The translations under genes were made by a program, and so were the position numbers. The notes beneath the pieces are model-generated. The model had not been told where the DNA came from. It made no database searches and was given only the letters and a program-made list of their open reading frames with translations. Below are positions 43,840 through 53,015 of a DNA stretch of 64,000 nucleotides, piece by piece. The DNA is taken from the NCBI GenBank assembly GCA_017416155.1, contig JAFQDE010000004.1, forward strand, positions 62,001 to 126,000, read 5' to 3'. The DNA comes from Tyzzerella sp. (lineage in GTDB: Bacteria; Bacillota; Clostridia; Lachnospirales; Lachnospiraceae). Position 1 is the first letter of the stretch, and each line of letters starts with the position of its first letter.

Positions 43840-45075
43840 ATGAAAGGCTATGAAGCTGTTAAGAAAGTAGATATAGAAGTTTTCGAAGCAATTGAAAGCG
43901 AACGTGAAAGACAGAATTCACATATCGAGTTAATTGCATCAGAGAACTGGGTGAGTGATGCTGTGTTGGAGGCTATGGGCAGCATTCTGACCAATAAGTA
44001 TGCAGAAGGGTATCCGTCAAAACGTTACTACGGTGGGTGTGAGTGTGTGGATGTGGTAGAGAACCTTGCAAGAGACCGCGCGAAGGAACTGTTCGGATGT
44101 GATTATGCCAATGTACAGCCACATTCAGGGGCACAGGCAAATATGGCAGTATTTTTTGCAATGCTCAGCCCTGGGGACAAAGTACTTGGTATGAATCTTG
44201 ACCACGGCGGACATTTATCTCATGGTTCACCGGTAAATATGTCCGGAAAATATTTTGATGTTGTTTTTTATGGAGTTGATGATGATGGATTCATTAACTA
44301 TGACACAGTAAGAGAAATCGCAGTTAGAGAACAACCGAAACTGATTATTGCAGGGGCAAGTGCTTATGCAAGAACCATTGATTTCAAGAAATTTAGAGAG
44401 ATTGCAGATGAGGTGGGCGCATATCTGATGGTAGATATTGCACACATCGCAGGACTGGTTGCTGCAGGTGTACATCCGTCGCCAATTCCATATGCACATG
44501 TTGTGACAACGACAACTCATAAGACACTTCGTGGACCACGTGGAGGCATGATTCTCTGTAATCAGGAAGTAGCAGATAAATTCAACTTTAACAAGGCGAT
44601 TTTTCCTGGAATCCAGGGAGGACCTTTGATGCACGTCATTGCAGGTAAGGCAGTGGCATTCAAGGAAGCTCTCCAACCGGAATTTAAGGCTTATCAGGAA
44701 CAGATTGTGAAGAATGCAAAGGCTCTTTGTGAAGGCCTTATGAAGCGCGGTGTGAAGATTGTATCCGGTGGAACTGATAATCACTTGATGCTTGTTGATC
44801 TCAGTGAAACAGATATCAGCGGAAAAGATTTGGAAAAACGGATGGATCGCGCACATATCACATGTAATAAAAATACGATTCCAAATGATCCACGTTCTCC
44901 GTTTGTGACTAGTGGTGTACGTCTTGGAACTCCGGCTGTTACAACCAGAGGAATGGTGGAAGAGGACATGGATGTTATTGCAGAGGCAATTGCGCTTGTG
45001 ATTGAGAGTGAAGATAACGTAGAAAAAGTAAGAGAGATGGTAGCAGGATTAACTGCAAAATATCCATTGAAATAA
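43840..45075 (+). CDS. glyA: Serine hydroxymethyltransferase
   Basis: PLP enzyme that interconverts serine and glycine while charging tetrahydrofolate with a one-carbon unit. 411 residues, the standard length. The PLP lysine is K228 in [13 protein letters not shown]; other hallmarks are [29 protein letters not shown] and [13 protein letters not shown]. Strong ribosome site (aggagg). Only 9 bases separate it from copA, so copA may be on the same transcript even though the functions are unrelated. Cytoplasmic tetramer or dimer in other bacteria. Confidence 0.97.
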   Translation: MKGYEAVKKVDIEVFEAIESERERQNSHIELIASENWVSDAVLEAMGSILTNKYAEGYPSKRYYGGCECVDVVENLARDRAKELFGCDYANVQPHSGAQANMAVFFAMLSPGDKVLGMNLDHGGHLSHGSPVNMSGKYFDVVFYGVDDDGFINYDTVREIAVREQPKLIIAGASAYARTIDFKKFREIADEVGAYLMVDIAHIAGLVAAGVHPSPIPYAHVVTTTTHKTLRGPRGGMILCNQEVADKFNFNKAIFPGIQGGPLMHVIAGKAVAFKEALQPEFKAYQEQIVKNAKALCEGLMKRGVKIVSGGTDNHLMLVDLSETDISGKDLEKRMDRAHITCNKNTIPNDPRSPFVTSGVRLGTPAVTTRGMVEEDMDVIAEAIALVIESEDNVEKVREMVAGLTAKYPLK

Positions 45076-45084
45076 GGCGATAAT

Positions 45085-47310
45085 ATGATTACACAAAAAT
45101 ATGTGATTAAAGGGATGACTTGTGCAGCCTGTAGTAGTGCAGTAGAACGTGTTACACGCAAGATAGATGGTGTATTGGAAAGTAATGTCAATTTGACAAC
45201 GGGATTTATGACAATTACTTACGAGGAAAGCAAGGTAACCTCTGAAGCTATTATCAAGAAGGTTGACCGTGCTGGCTTCCATGCAGAACTTTATGAAGAA
45301 GAAAAGAAGGATGACGACAAGGAAGATGATGTGAGAAAGATGAGATATCGTCTCATCTGTAATATAATTCTGGCGATTCCGCTTCTTTATATTTGTTTGG
45401 GGCATATGGTTCCAATTACATTGCCGTTTCCGGCATTTATGGACATGCATAAGGCACCGCTTGTTTTTGCAATCATACAGTTGGCTTTGACCATAGTGAT
45501 TTTAATCAATGGACGAAAGTTTTATTTGGTTGGTTTTAAGAGCCTTTTCAAAGGGAATCCGAATATGGATTCCCTTGTTGCAATAGGGACAGGGAGTGCA
45601 TTTGTCTATAGTTTGGTGATGACAGCTATGATTCCGTCGAATCCGGCAAACGCACATAACTTATATTACGAATCAGCTGCAGTAGTGGTGACACTCGTAA
45701 TGCTTGGGAAATATCTGGAAGGGCGTAGCAAGAATAAGACTTCAGAGGCAGTTCGCAAGTTGATGGAACTTGCACCGGATAAGGCGATTGTTGTTCGGAA
45801 CGGTGAACAAAGAGAGGTTCCAATCGAGCAGGTTGGTCTTGGAGAAATCATGTTAATCAAACCAGGAAGTCGTATCCCGCTGGACGGTATTGTTTTAAGC
45901 GGAAGTACAAGTGTTGATGAATCAATGCTCACCGGAGAAAGCATACCGGTGGAGAAGACTATAGGGGATGAAGTGATTGGTGGGAGTGTTAATTACAATG
46001 GTGCTATTACGGCACAGGTGACACATGTTGGTTCTGACACTACACTTGCGAAGATTGTAAAAATGATGGAAGATGCGCAAGGAAAGAAAGCGCCTATATC
46101 AAAAGTGGCAGATACTGTAGCTGGATATTTCGTGCCGGTTGTGATTGGAATTGCTGTTGTAGCAGCAATCATTTGGGCCGTACTTGGATATGAGATTACA
46201 TTTATCCTAACAATATTTGTGTCCGTATTAGTTATAGCGTGTCCTTGTGCGTTGGGGCTCGCAACGCCAACGGCAATTATGGTCGGAACCGGACTTGGAG
46301 CCAAGCATGGAATTCTGATAAAGAGCGGCGAGGCACTTGAGATTAGCCATAAAGTAAATGCGGTAGTGTTAGACAAGACAGGAACAATTACACAGGGAAA
46401 ACCCGCAGTTACCAATATCGTTAGTCATGAAATTTCCGGAGAAGAGTTGCTGGGGTTGGCAGCATCCTGTGAACAGGTGTCAGAGCATCCGCTAGGCAAT
46501 GCGATTGTGGAGGAAGCGAAGGAGCAAGGAATTAAGATACGGGAAGTAACCGAGTTTCAGAGCATTACAGGACAGGGCATACAAGCGAAAGTGAATGGTA
46601 AGACCTACTATATAGGCAATAAGAAACTTTGCGAAAAGAAAAATATAGATTTTGGAGAGTATGAAGAGGAAGCGACAGTGCTTGCCAACAAAGGACAAAC
46701 GCCGATGTTTGTTAGCTTAGAAGGGAAAGCCATCGGTATTGTTGCTGTAGCAGATACTTTGAAAGAAACCAGTGCAGAGGCAATTCGGAAAATCAAGGGA
46801 CTTGGCATTGAAGTATATATGTTGACCGGAGACAATAAGCTGACGGCAGATTATATCGGTCAAAAAGTAGATGTAGACCATGTTCTTGCAGAAGTACTTC
46901 CAAATGACAAAGCTTCCATAGTGGAACAATTACAAGAGGAAGGCAAATGCGTGATGATGGTAGGAGACGGAATCAACGATGCACCAGCTCTTGTACAGGC
47001 AGATGTTGGAGTTGCGATTGGAAACGGAAGTGATATTGCAATTGATTCCGGAGATATCGTGCTTATGAAATCAGACTTACGTGATGTGTACAAAGCAATT
47101 AAACTCAGTAAGGCAACGATACGAAATATCAAACAGAATCTATTCTGGGCGTTTTTCTATAATGCATGTGGTTTGCCACTAGCAGCAGGTCTATTGTATG
47201 CAATCAACGGAATGCTTTTGAGTCCAATGATTGGTGGTTTTGCAATGTCACTGAGTTCCGTGTGCGTAGTAAGTAATGCACTGAGACTTCGTAGAACAAA
47301 CTTGGATTAA
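45085..47310 (+). CDS. copA: Copper-exporting P1B-type ATPase
   Basis: 741-residue P-type ATPase that pumps Cu(I) out of the cell. One N-terminal HMA domain carries GMTCAAC (C13, C16), eight membrane helices are visible, and the ion site is C386-P-C388. The phosphorylated Asp is D430 (DKTGT), with TGES, SEHPLG and GDGINDAPA also present. A small HMA protein gene follows directly. No copper-responsive repressor gene or operator was recognised, so control may come from elsewhere or from the glyA transcript. A perfect 10-bp inverted repeat lies within the coding region. Silver transport is possible as well. Confidence 0.95.
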   Translation: MITQKYVIKGMTCAACSSAVERVTRKIDGVLESNVNLTTGFMTITYEESKVTSEAIIKKVDRAGFHAELYEEEKKDDDKEDDVRKMRYRLICNIILAIPLLYICLGHMVPITLPFPAFMDMHKAPLVFAIIQLALTIVILINGRKFYLVGFKSLFKGNPNMDSLVAIGTGSAFVYSLVMTAMIPSNPANAHNLYYESAAVVVTLVMLGKYLEGRSKNKTSEAVRKLMELAPDKAIVVRNGEQREVPIEQVGLGEIMLIKPGSRIPLDGIVLSGSTSVDESMLTGESIPVEKTIGDEVIGGSVNYNGAITAQVTHVGSDTTLAKIVKMMEDAQGKKAPISKVADTVAGYFVPVVIGIAVVAAIIWAVLGYEITFILTIFVSVLVIACPCALGLATPTAIMVGTGLGAKHGILIKSGEALEISHKVNAVVLDKTGTITQGKPAVTNIVSHEISGEELLGLAASCEQVSEHPLGNAIVEEAKEQGIKIREVTEFQSITGQGIQAKVNGKTYYIGNKKLCEKKNIDFGEYEEEATVLANKGQTPMFVSLEGKAIGIVAVADTLKETSAEAIRKIKGLGIEVYMLTGDNKLTADYIGQKVDVDHVLAEVLPNDKASIVEQLQEEGKCVMMVGDGINDAPALVQADVGVAIGNGSDIAIDSGDIVLMKSDLRDVYKAIKLSKATIRNIKQNLFWAFFYNACGLPLAAGLLYAINGMLLSPMIGGFAMSLSSVCVVSNALRLRRTNLD
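45551..45576 (+). repeat. 10-bp inverted repeat inside copA
   Basis: aagggaatcc and ggattccctt with a 6-base gap, in the codons for K-G-N-P-N-M-D-S-L. No T-run follows. Significance unknown. Confidence 0.5.
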
Positions 47311-47330
47311 AATATGAGGAGGAAACAAAG

Positions 47331-47525
47331 ATGACAGTTATTAAAGTAGCAGATATGCACTGCGAAAAATGCGTGGAGAGAATCACAAAACTTTTGACGG
47401 AGGAGGGCTTGGATTTCTCCGTAAATCTTGCAGACAAAACAGTGACAATTAACGGATGCCAGCATTGTGTGAAGACAGCGCTTGAGGCACTTGACGACCT
47501 TGGGTTTGAAGGTCTGATAGAATAG
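47331..47525 (+). CDS. Small HMA-domain protein, likely copper chaperone
   Basis: 64-residue metal-binding protein. MHCEKC (C11, C14) is the usual HMA site. A second C-x2-C pair, C43-Q-H-C46, lies in the later part of the fold, where chaperones normally lack cysteines. Directly after copA with its own strong ribosome site (gaggagga), it most likely hands Cu(I) to CopA, as CopZ does. The extra pair might allow binding of a second ion, dimer contacts or redox control. Followed by a terminator. Confidence 0.87.
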   Translation: MTVIKVADMHCEKCVERITKLLTEEGLDFSVNLADKTVTINGCQHCVKTALEALDDLGFEGLIE

Positions 47526-47544
47526 AATAAGAACAACTATGGAG

Positions 47545-47575
47545 TGGACTCGGATATTATACCGGGTCCATTTTT
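47545..47575 (+). terminator. Rho-independent terminator
   Basis: 9-bp stem tggactcgg / ccgggtcca (one G-T pair), 8-base loop and five T. It ends the glyA-copA-HMA group. Confidence 0.87.
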
Positions 47576-47651
47576 ACTTTCAGAGTTCTTTGAAATCAGT
47601 CGCTGTTTTACGGTATGGAAAATAATGGAATTTTATCGCAAAATGTTGAAA

Positions 47652-47679
47652 TTAGACGGAAAATATTGTATATTATAAT
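47652..47679 (+). promoter_or_regulatory. Sigma-A promoter of the NlpC/P60 gene
   Basis: TTAGAC and a perfect TATAAT with a 16-base spacer. Start near 47686 leaves a leader of about 30 bases. Confidence 0.65.
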
Positions 47680-47718
47680 AAATATGGGGAGAAATAATTA
47701 CATAAAAGGGGAGATACG

Positions 47719-48744
47719 ATGAAAAGATTTCACAGAGCATTTGTAACAGTGTTGATTTTGATTTCTGTTTTTGCAACCTCTGTGCTGGCGGCACCATCAG
47801 TCAATGAGTTGGAACGCAAGAAAAAGAACGCAGAAAAGGCAATGAAGGAATTACAGGATGATTTGGCGGAGACAATGGCTGATATCAACGAGATGGAGAT
47901 GAAGCTTGTTTCCAAGGGTGAAGAAGTAATTCGAGCAACAGCACAGTTAGAAGAGGCAGAGATTAACGAACAGAAGCAATACGATAATATGGTAAAAAGA
48001 ATTGTCGCCATGTATGAGAGAGGCGACAGCAGTGCCTTACAGGTTATATTTGAATCGGGAAGTGTTGCGAAGATGCTTCAGAACATGAATAATGTTCAGA
48101 GTATTCACGAGTATGACAGAGCGCAATTAGACAAATACATACAGGTCAAAGAGGAAATTGCTACTTTAAAAGCAACTTTAGAGACAGAGCAGAAAGAAAT
48201 GCAAAGTCTTCAGGCGCAGTTAGAAAGACAGCAAAAGAGTTTAAATCAAAAAATCTCTGCAAAAAAAACGGAAATTAAAAATTTTGACAGGCAGATAGAA
48301 GATGCCGTACAAGAGGCTGCACGCAGAGCCGCAGAAGAGAAAGATAAGGTTGTTCTCAACAGTGGAACCGGTGGGGTGAAGTATACTGGAACCGGCGACC
48401 CGGCTGTCGGTAAGGCGATTGTGGCTGAGACAAGAAAATACCTTGGTGTTCCTTATGCGTGGGGCGGAAATACCATGAAAGGAATTGACTGTTCAGGACT
48501 TACGAAGGCAGCACATGCAGCGGTTGGTATTTACATAGACCGATGGTCAGGACATCAGGCAATCGGAGGGAAAGCAATCGGAAGTGTTGCTGAGGCGAGA
48601 CCGGGAGATATCATTTGCTATTCCGGTCATGTGGCAATCTACATAGGTAACGAACGCGTGATTCATGCACCACATACAGGAAGTTATGTAAAAGAAGCAA
48701 CGGTATATCTGAAGGAAATTATTGCGATTCGCAGATATTGGTAA
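47719..48744 (+). CDS. Secreted NlpC/P60 peptidoglycan hydrolase with coiled-coil N-terminus
   Basis: 341-residue secreted D,L-endopeptidase of CwlO/PcsB style. Signal peptide 1-24 (cleavage after VLA), then a long coiled coil (about 28-205, rich in Glu/Lys/Gln heptads), a Gly/Thr linker and a NlpC/P60 domain. Catalytic residues are C258 (GIDCSGLT) and H304 (SGHVAIYIG). In this family the coiled coil couples the enzyme to the FtsEX transporter and controls activity. No ftsEX is near. It probably opens the wall for growth or daughter-cell separation. Single-gene transcript with promoter and terminator. Confidence 0.92.
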   Translation: MKRFHRAFVTVLILISVFATSVLAAPSVNELERKKKNAEKAMKELQDDLAETMADINEMEMKLVSKGEEVIRATAQLEEAEINEQKQYDNMVKRIVAMYERGDSSALQVIFESGSVAKMLQNMNNVQSIHEYDRAQLDKYIQVKEEIATLKATLETEQKEMQSLQAQLERQQKSLNQKISAKKTEIKNFDRQIEDAVQEAARRAAEEKDKVVLNSGTGGVKYTGTGDPAVGKAIVAETRKYLGVPYAWGGNTMKGIDCSGLTKAAHAAVGIYIDRWSGHQAIGGKAIGSVAEARPGDIICYSGHVAIYIGNERVIHAPHTGSYVKEATVYLKEIIAIRRYW

Positions 48745-48751
48745 TGATGTG

Positions 48752-48790
48752 GCTATAGATTTTAGAAAAACTAAAGTCTATAGCTTTTTT
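48752..48790 (+). terminator. Rho-independent terminator
   Basis: 14-bp stem with one G-T pair (from gctatagattttag to ctaaagtctatagc), 5-base loop and six T. The longest stem among the terminators here. Confidence 0.93.
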
Positions 48791-48826
48791 GTTGAAGAAA
48801 ATTGTGAAAATATTCGACAAAAGTGC

Positions 48827-48856
48827 TTGCCAATATTAGGCTGATTATGATATACT
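48827..48856 (+). promoter_or_regulatory. Sigma-A promoter of rpsB
   Basis: TTGCCA, 18 bases, TATACT, with the TGn extension directly before the -10. Start near 48863 gives a leader of about 115 bases. Confidence 0.75.
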
Positions 48857-48888
48857 ACGAATGTTGCAAAAAAACACATATATGGTTA

Positions 48889-48935
48889 TCTCTGTGGGTG
48901 CCAAGGTTTTTACGTTCAAACCCCGGTAGCAGAGA
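48889..48935 (+). ncRNA. Structured leader upstream of rpsB, candidate cis-regulator
   Basis: Three stacked helices can be drawn: an outer one of tctctg with cagaga (48889-48894 / 48930-48935), a middle one at 48899-48902 / 48925-48928, and an inner ggttt / aaacc at 48905-48909 / 48918-48922. It lies between the rpsB promoter and ribosome site and is not followed by a T-run. This fits an autogenous S2 binding site, but no such motif is matched here by search. Inference only. Confidence 0.45.
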
Positions 48936-48979
48936 GGGAAGTATATGGAAGAAAAAACCAAAAAATGGAGGAAAAAGAA

Positions 48980-49762
48980 ATGAACGTTATTTCAATGAAA
49001 CAGTTGTTAGAAGCAGGTGTTCACTTTGGACATCAGACAAGAAGATGGAACCCTAAGATGGCTGAGTACATCTACACAGAGAGAAATGGTATTCACATTA
49101 TCGACTTACAGAAATCTGTAGGTAAAGTAGATGAAGCTTATAAAGCAATCTTTGATGTTGCTGCTGAAGGTGGCACAATCCTTTTCGTAGGAACTAAGAA
49201 ACAAGCGCAGGATGCTATCCAAACAGAAGCAGAGCGTTGTGGAATGTTCTATGTAAACGAGAGATGGTTGGGTGGTATGTTAACAAACTTCAAGACTATC
49301 CAAGGAAGAATCAACCGCTTAAAAGATATCGAAAGAATGTCAGAAGACGGAACATTCGATGTTTTGCCTAAGAAAGAAGTTATCGCTCTTAAGAAAGAGT
49401 GGGAAAAACTTGAAAAGAACTTAGGTGGAATCAAAGAGATGAAGAAAGTTCCAGATGCTATTTTCGTAGTAGATCCTAAGAAGGAAAGAATCTGTATCCA
49501 GGAAGCACACACACTTGGAATTCCGCTTATCGGTATTGCGGATACTAACTGTGACCCAGAAGAATTAGATTTCGTAATTCCGGGTAATGACGATGCTATC
49601 AGAGCAGTTAAATTAATCGTTGCTAAGATGGCAGATGCTGTAATCGAAGCGAACCAAGGTGAAACAGCAGTTGAAGCTGTATACGAAGAAGTAGCTGAAG
49701 AAGCAGTAGAAGAAGTTGTAGAGGAAGTTACAGAAGAAGTAGAAGTAGCTGAAGAAGCTTAA
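48980..49762 (+). CDS. rpsB: 30S ribosomal protein S2
   Basis: 260-residue ribosomal protein: [27 protein letters not shown] at the start is diagnostic for S2 (broken here: [19 protein letters not shown]), with '[13 protein letters not shown]' near the C-terminus. The last 30 or so residues are a run of Glu, Val and Ala, an acidic tail longer than in model S2 proteins. An in-frame ATG 15 bases upstream has no better ribosome site; ggagg fits this one. Followed by a hairpin before tsf. Confidence 0.97.
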   Translation: MNVISMKQLLEAGVHFGHQTRRWNPKMAEYIYTERNGIHIIDLQKSVGKVDEAYKAIFDVAAEGGTILFVGTKKQAQDAIQTEAERCGMFYVNERWLGGMLTNFKTIQGRINRLKDIERMSEDGTFDVLPKKEVIALKKEWEKLEKNLGGIKEMKKVPDAIFVVDPKKERICIQEAHTLGIPLIGIADTNCDPEELDFVIPGNDDAIRAVKLIVAKMADAVIEANQGETAVEAVYEEVAEEAVEEVVEEVTEEVEVAEEA

Positions 49763-49775
49763 GATTTCAAACATG

Positions 49776-49809
49776 AATGCTTCAGCCTATATTAGGTTGA
49801 AGCATTTTT
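49776..49809 (+). terminator. Rho-independent terminator or attenuator between rpsB and tsf
   Basis: 13-bp stem (aatgcttcagcct / aggttgaagcatt, one G-T pair), 5-base loop, overlapping a T-run. Since no promoter is seen before tsf, partial read-through is likely and would set a lower tsf level. Confidence 0.85.
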
Positions 49810-49837
49810 AAAAAACAAAAGTATGGAGGAAATAATC

Positions 49838-50911
49838 ATGGCAATTACAGCAGGTATGGTAAAAGAATTAAGAGAAATGACAGGCGCAGGTATGATGGAC
49901 TGTAAAAAAGCTCTTACAGAAACAAACGGAGATATGGATGCAGCTGTTGAAGTATTAAAGAAAAGCGGTGCGGCTAAAATGGCAAAGAAAGCTTCTCGTA
50001 TTGCAGCTGAAGGTATCACACGTGTTGCATTCAATAACAATGAAGTAGTTGTTGCAGAAGTCAACTCGGAAACAGACTTCGTTGCAAAGAACGAATTATT
50101 CCAAACATTTGTACAGTTAGTAGCTGACACAGCACTTGTTTCAGGCTTAAAGGGTGGTAAGAACGGTGAAGATGTAGAAGCTCTTCTTGAAATGAACGGT
50201 CTTAAGGATGAATTAATCGAAAAGACTGCTACAATCGGAGAAAAATTATCTGTACGTAGATTTGAAAAGGTTTCCGGAGAATGTGTAGCTAGCTACCTTC
50301 ATGCAGGTGGTAAGATTGGTGTAATCATCGCAGCAGATGGTGCAGCAGATGTAAAAGAAGCACTTACAAATGTTGCTATGCAGGTTGCAGCTATGAAACC
50401 AGAATATATCAGCAGAGATGATATTGACGAAGCAAGCCTTGCAAAAATCAGAGAAATCATTGTTGAATCTTCATTAAATGATCCGGCAAACCTTCCAAAG
50501 CCAGTATTAAATGCTTTGATCGATAAAGCTTGCGGTGAAAAAATCTGGAGCAACGAAGATATCGCTGTATATGAAGAACAAAAGAATAACAAATACTTAT
50601 TCAACTTCCTTTCAGATGAAGCAAAAGCAACACTTGTAACTTTAGCTATGGCTGACAAGGAAAACATTATGGCAAACAAGATCTTCGGTGGAGCAATTGA
50701 AGGTCGTGTTTCTAAGCAATTAAAAGATATCTGCTTATTAGAACAGACTTATGTAAGAGCAGAAGATGGAAAACAAACTGTTGCTGCATACCTTAAAACT
50801 GTAAACAGTGCGCTTGTAATCAAGAGCGTAGTTCGTTTCGAAGTAGGAGAAGGTATGGAAAAGAAAGTTGATGACTTCGCAGCAGAAGTTGCAGCACAGG
50901 CTGGAAACTAA
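49838..50911 (+). CDS. tsf: Elongation factor Ts
   Basis: Exchanges GDP for GTP on EF-Tu. The N-terminal [20 protein letters not shown] and the SETDFVAKN core are classic. At 357 residues it is longer than common EF-Ts (about 280-310). The extra length, about 45-50 residues, falls after '[19 protein letters not shown]' and before '[17 protein letters not shown]', i.e. in the coiled-coil/C-terminal module region. The insert includes '[20 protein letters not shown]'. The main catalytic parts look intact. Start used has tggagg upstream; an earlier in-frame ATG at 49823 overlaps that site. Confidence 0.95.
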   Translation: MAITAGMVKELREMTGAGMMDCKKALTETNGDMDAAVEVLKKSGAAKMAKKASRIAAEGITRVAFNNNEVVVAEVNSETDFVAKNELFQTFVQLVADTALVSGLKGGKNGEDVEALLEMNGLKDELIEKTATIGEKLSVRRFEKVSGECVASYLHAGGKIGVIIAADGAADVKEALTNVAMQVAAMKPEYISRDDIDEASLAKIREIIVESSLNDPANLPKPVLNALIDKACGEKIWSNEDIAVYEEQKNNKYLFNFLSDEAKATLVTLAMADKENIMANKIFGGAIEGRVSKQLKDICLLEQTYVRAEDGKQTVAAYLKTVNSALVIKSVVRFEVGEGMEKKVDDFAAEVAAQAGN

Positions 50912-50932
50912 TCTCAATCATAATATAGTATT

Positions 50933-50968
50933 AAAAGCGTCGAAAAATCGTAAGTTTTCGGCGTTTTT
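50933..50968 (+). terminator. Rho-independent terminator
   Basis: cgaaaa / ttttcg core extended by cgt / gcg pairing across one bulged G, then A-T pairs and a T-run. It ends tsf. Confidence 0.75.
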
Positions 50969-50978
50969 ATATTTTTAG

Positions 50979-51006
50979 TTGAAGATTTGGCGAGTTTTGG
51001 TATAAT
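50979..51006 (+). promoter_or_regulatory. Sigma-A promoter of the Na/Pi cotransporter gene
   Basis: TTGAAG, 16 bases, perfect TATAAT. Leader of about 43 bases. Confidence 0.7.
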
Positions 51007-51055
51007 GGGTAGTAACTGAGAAAGTAAAAGACATAATACAACAGAGGAGATTAAT

Positions 51056-52855
51056 ATGAATACGATTATGATAGCAATTAAACTCTTAGGAGGCTTAGCT
51101 ATGTTCCTGTATGGGATGGAGATTATGGGAGATGGCTTGAAACAAGGGTCCGGAACAGCACTGAAAAATGTTTTGGGGAAATTGACACAAAATGTGTTTT
51201 TTGGATTATTGACCGGTACTTTGGTTACAGCAATTATTCAAAGCTCTACGGCAACAATCGTCCTGACAGTAGGTCTTATCGGAGCAGGTGTTCTGAATCT
51301 CAGACAAGCGGTTAGTATTGTCTTGGGAGCCAATATCGGAACCACAGTAACGGCACAGATTATTCGTTTGATGGATATTGAATCGTCAGAGGGATCCATT
51401 CTCAATTTTTTCAAGCCGGACACGCTTGCACCGATTGCATTGATTATCGGTATCGTGCTGATTATGTTTATTAAAAAAGAACAGACAAAGAATGCAGGAA
51501 CCATTGCGCTCGGTTTCGGTGTATTGTTTACGGGCTTAATGTCAATGACGTCGGCAGTTGAACCACTGGCAGATTCTGAGGTGTTTATCAATGTGCTTTC
51601 ATATTTCAGTGACATCCCGATTTTAGGTATTTTTACAGGACTTATTTTGACTGTCATTATACAGAGTTCGTCTGCAATGGTGGGCATTTTGCAGGCATTA
51701 TCTTCAACAGGTGTCATCACGTTTGAACTGGTTTATCCAATGATTATGGGTATCAATCTCGGTACCTGTGTCACAACGGCAATGGTGTGTTCTATAGGTT
51801 CATCAAAGGATGCGAAGCGCACCGGTGTAGTACATATTGTATTTAATACAATCGGAACTATTTTATTTATGATTGCAATGACCATTATTCGTATGAGTGG
51901 CGGTTTCCCGGGATTGTGGGAAAGCGTTTCGGACAGTGGCGTAATTGCCAATTTCCAAACGATATTCAACCTGATTACAGCAATTGTATTGTTGCCATTT
52001 ACAAATCTACTGGTTAAGATTGCATGCAAGTTTATTAAAGATGATGCAGAAGAAGAGATTACATATCCAGAACTTGCTGTTCTTAACAGTAAGCTTATGA
52101 TTGCACCTACTCTTGCTTTAAACGAAGTGCGAAAAGTAGCTGTTGATATGGCAGTAGTTGCGAAAGAAAATCTCTTGCGAAGCATGAAGCAATATAAGAA
52201 ATACAGTAGCAAATGCACTGCCGAAATTCTTGCTTATGAGGAACGTTTAGACTCTTTCACGGACAGTGCAGACAATTTCCTTATTGCATTGTCTCAGAAT
52301 ATTGAGACAGAGCATGACAACCGTCAACGAAACGTGCTGATGCAATGTATTCGTGACATTGAGCGTATTGGTGACTATGCGACCAATCTGGATGAGATGG
52401 CGCAGAAAATGCACGAAGGGGGATATAAGTTCTCAGAAGGTGCTCAGCACGAATTGGATATACTTGCAGATGCAATACAAGAAATCTTACGGCTTACAGT
52501 AGAAGCGCTTGAGGATGACAGTGATTATATTGCAAGACGTATTGAACCTTTGGAAGAAGTTATTGATGACATGGTATTACTCCTGAAAGACAGACATACA
52601 GCACGTTTGTGTCAGGGAATCTGTTCCATCGATTCGGGTTTGGTATTTATGGATATGCTGACTTATTATGAGCGTACAGCAGACCAATGTTCAAGCATTG
52701 CAATGTTGATGCTTAGTAAGCATAACGAAGAAATTATGAAGAATCATCATCTATATTTACAAGAATTACATGCTTCAACAGATCAGTCTTACCTTGCAGA
52801 ACAGCAGAATCGTCGTGCACAGTATCTGATTCCGCTAGAAAAGATAGAACTGTAG
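51056..52855 (+). CDS. Na/phosphate cotransporter family protein (NptA type) with PhoU-like tail
   Basis: 599-residue membrane protein. Two inverted Na/Pi repeats each contain a Q-S-S motif: 'TAIIQSSTATIVLTVGL' near 62-78 and 'VIIQSSSAMVGILQAL' near 200-215. Residues about 345-560 form a soluble helical PhoU-like domain ('RQRNVLMQCIRDIERIGDYATNLDE'). Such proteins move phosphate with sodium, and the PhoU part is thought to control flow. Single-gene transcript with its own promoter and terminator. No pst/pho genes nearby. Confidence 0.93.
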   Translation: MNTIMIAIKLLGGLAMFLYGMEIMGDGLKQGSGTALKNVLGKLTQNVFFGLLTGTLVTAIIQSSTATIVLTVGLIGAGVLNLRQAVSIVLGANIGTTVTAQIIRLMDIESSEGSILNFFKPDTLAPIALIIGIVLIMFIKKEQTKNAGTIALGFGVLFTGLMSMTSAVEPLADSEVFINVLSYFSDIPILGIFTGLILTVIIQSSSAMVGILQALSSTGVITFELVYPMIMGINLGTCVTTAMVCSIGSSKDAKRTGVVHIVFNTIGTILFMIAMTIIRMSGGFPGLWESVSDSGVIANFQTIFNLITAIVLLPFTNLLVKIACKFIKDDAEEEITYPELAVLNSKLMIAPTLALNEVRKVAVDMAVVAKENLLRSMKQYKKYSSKCTAEILAYEERLDSFTDSADNFLIALSQNIETEHDNRQRNVLMQCIRDIERIGDYATNLDEMAQKMHEGGYKFSEGAQHELDILADAIQEILRLTVEALEDDSDYIARRIEPLEEVIDDMVLLLKDRHTARLCQGICSIDSGLVFMDMLTYYERTADQCSSIAMLMLSKHNEEIMKNHHLYLQELHASTDQSYLAEQQNRRAQYLIPLEKIEL

Positions 52856-52884
52856 AGATAAATATAAAAAGCAGAATGAGTAGA

Positions 52885-52919
52885 ACAGCACCATATAATG
52901 AAGTGGTGCTGTCTTTTTA
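52885..52919 (+). terminator. Rho-independent terminator
   Basis: Perfect 9-bp stem acagcacca / tggtgctgt, 10-base loop, then C and five T. Confidence 0.9.
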
Positions 52920-52949
52920 TGAAAATTATATTAAATATTCATAACTCCC

Positions 52950-52978
52950 TTGGTTCTTCGGTAATTATGGAGTATAAT
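52950..52978 (+). promoter_or_regulatory. Sigma-A promoter of the large ABC gene
   Basis: TTGGTT, 17 bases, perfect TATAAT. Start near 52985, leader about 30 bases. Confidence 0.7.
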
Positions 52979-53015
52979 GGCAAAGTCAATATTTTTTTAG
53001 AGGTGTAAAACATAT

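Noticed and set aside
44227..44856. 209-codon minus-strand frame opposite glyA
   Set aside because: Antisense of a highly conserved gene, with Cys/His-rich random composition.
48823..49056. Short frame across the rpsB leader and start
   Set aside because: Overlaps rpsB in another frame and spans the structured leader; no ribosome site.
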